From Metridium senile (lineage: Eukaryota; Cnidaria; Anthozoa; Actiniaria; Metridiidae): a stretch of DNA of 64,000 nt. The position numbers were made by a program, and so were the translations under genes. The notes beneath the pieces are model-generated. The model was not told the DNA's origin. It saw only the letters and a list, made by a program, of their open reading frames with translations, and did no database searches. Within the stretch, counting starts at the first letter, position 1. Every line of letters starts with the position of its first letter. Shown here in pieces: positions 63,191 through 64,000 of the stretch. The stretch is taken from contig OX459108.1 of NCBI GenBank assembly GCA_949775045.1, forward strand, positions 7,195,961-7,259,960, in the 5' to 3' direction.

Positions 63191-64000
63191 AAGAATACAT
63201 TTACTCACCTTTTATGTTTACTGTACAAGTATAACAAGCGACCGTTTTTGTTTACCAATGTACGTTGTCAAGAGAATAGCTACTCACGGAAAGAAAATGC
63301 GCATCTATATTATATTGTCAAGTAATAAAATATCTAAATAATTAATCATTTTTTAACATTAGAACGTCGAAACCTTTTATGTTTTCTGATAAACAAATTA
63401 ACTACTGTACTGCACTGTCAAAGCTGTTTAGAAGAACTCTTATGATTGGATTAAAATACATTTAATAACACGTATGATTGGTTATTAGTTTAATAGTTTT
63501 TGGAACTCAGAGAAATGATTCAATGTGATTCACTGTTTTGACGTTCCGCATAAATTACACATTTGAAAGCTGTTCACTTTAGTGGTTTTCAGTGAAATAT
63601 ATTGTTGGCTTGGATATTCATATTTTAAGATTTTTTTTTTATTTCAGTGAATTGTTTGTCTGTCCGCAAAATGAACTTTATATTCTCTGTACAATAAACC
63701 AAGAAAATATTATGAACTTTATTGTGGAAAATGAAATTATGAAAATACTTTTTCACTGGCTCTTGCTTTTGTTATTCGTTTTTACTGATTACTAATGTTC
63801 AGTTCTTTTGTCATCTTTATACAAATAGGTATATATTTTGTTCCTCAATTGCAGCGACACGTAAGATAACAAATATATAATAATAATAAAAAATCAGTAA
63901 GTATGACAATGTCGCGTAATAGAATTATATAAAAGCATATTTCAAAGAGCTTTTTACAATCATATGTATGCTAAATTAAATATACACTTTTAATTTCTTC
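63191..64000. other. AT-rich edge of the window, no feature seen
   Basis: No ORF with protein-like composition, no repeat structure and no splice-consistent exon was found. Confidence 0.5.

Noticed and set aside
62771..63208. 145-codon Leu/Phe-rich minus-strand ORF resembling membrane helices
   Set aside because: It is the complement of a GAAGAA purine tract, so hydrophobicity is a composition artefact.

Overview
Eukaryotic, metazoan nuclear DNA, most likely from a cnidarian (anthozoan-like). It is AT-rich and intron-containing, with canonical GT-AG splice sites, and is crowded with foldback MITEs. The host-type genes are a MFSD6-like transporter, a DZIP3-type HEPN plus ankyrin protein, and a secreted PAN plus fibrinogen-like protein; this set is common in coral and sea-anemone genomes. 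A sponge or another early-branching animal is not excluded. Nothing looks bacterial or viral.

Layout. Positions 1-13300 are almost gene-free: a direct duplication (about 1-690 and 4790-5415), many palindromic MITEs, a tRNA-like palindrome, minisatellites and a hammerhead-like motif. Positions 13420-15193 hold a two-exon MFSD6-like transporter whose intron is largely a hexanucleotide tract. Positions 15440-18600 are a nest of repeats, including a CR1/L2-type LINE 3' end inserted in one of three clustered copies of a 200-bp MITE. Positions 18604-21485 are a complete-looking PIF/Harbinger transposon with divergent transposase and accessory genes, near-identical 120-bp TIRs and a nested MITE; it sits inside an older MITE.

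Positions 22349-42633 are the most unusual part. Two large neighbouring DNA elements, called E1 (22349-29978) and E2 (30448-42633) here, both begin with CACAG, carry subterminal repeat arrays, and have an internal inverted repeat with promoter-like motifs. This is an EnSpm/CACTA-like architecture. E1 has a perfect 3-bp target duplication (CTA). E2 carries a six-exon gene of unknown family on the minus strand, one N-terminal Cys/His-rich exon on the plus strand, and a nested 3.7-kb element flanked by TTAA.

Positions 43880-44345 hold a Penelope-like (GIY-YIG) remnant. Positions 44727-55863 hold a four-exon gene whose phases all agree. It encodes about 1,540 residues: Pro/Ser tract, HEPN domain with an R-x5-H motif, short coiled region, two membrane-type segments, 28 ankyrin repeats and three 34-residue C-terminal repeats. 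The ankyrin array has a 495-bp higher-order period that is nearly identical between copies. Its last intron is packed with palindromic elements. Positions 58856-61933 (minus strand) hold a three-exon secreted PAN/fibrinogen-like gene. The right edge is a SINE-like sequence, a purine tract and AT-rich DNA.

Gene models are splice-phase reconstructions by eye. There is no transcript evidence, and TE family names rest on termini and motifs, not on searches.
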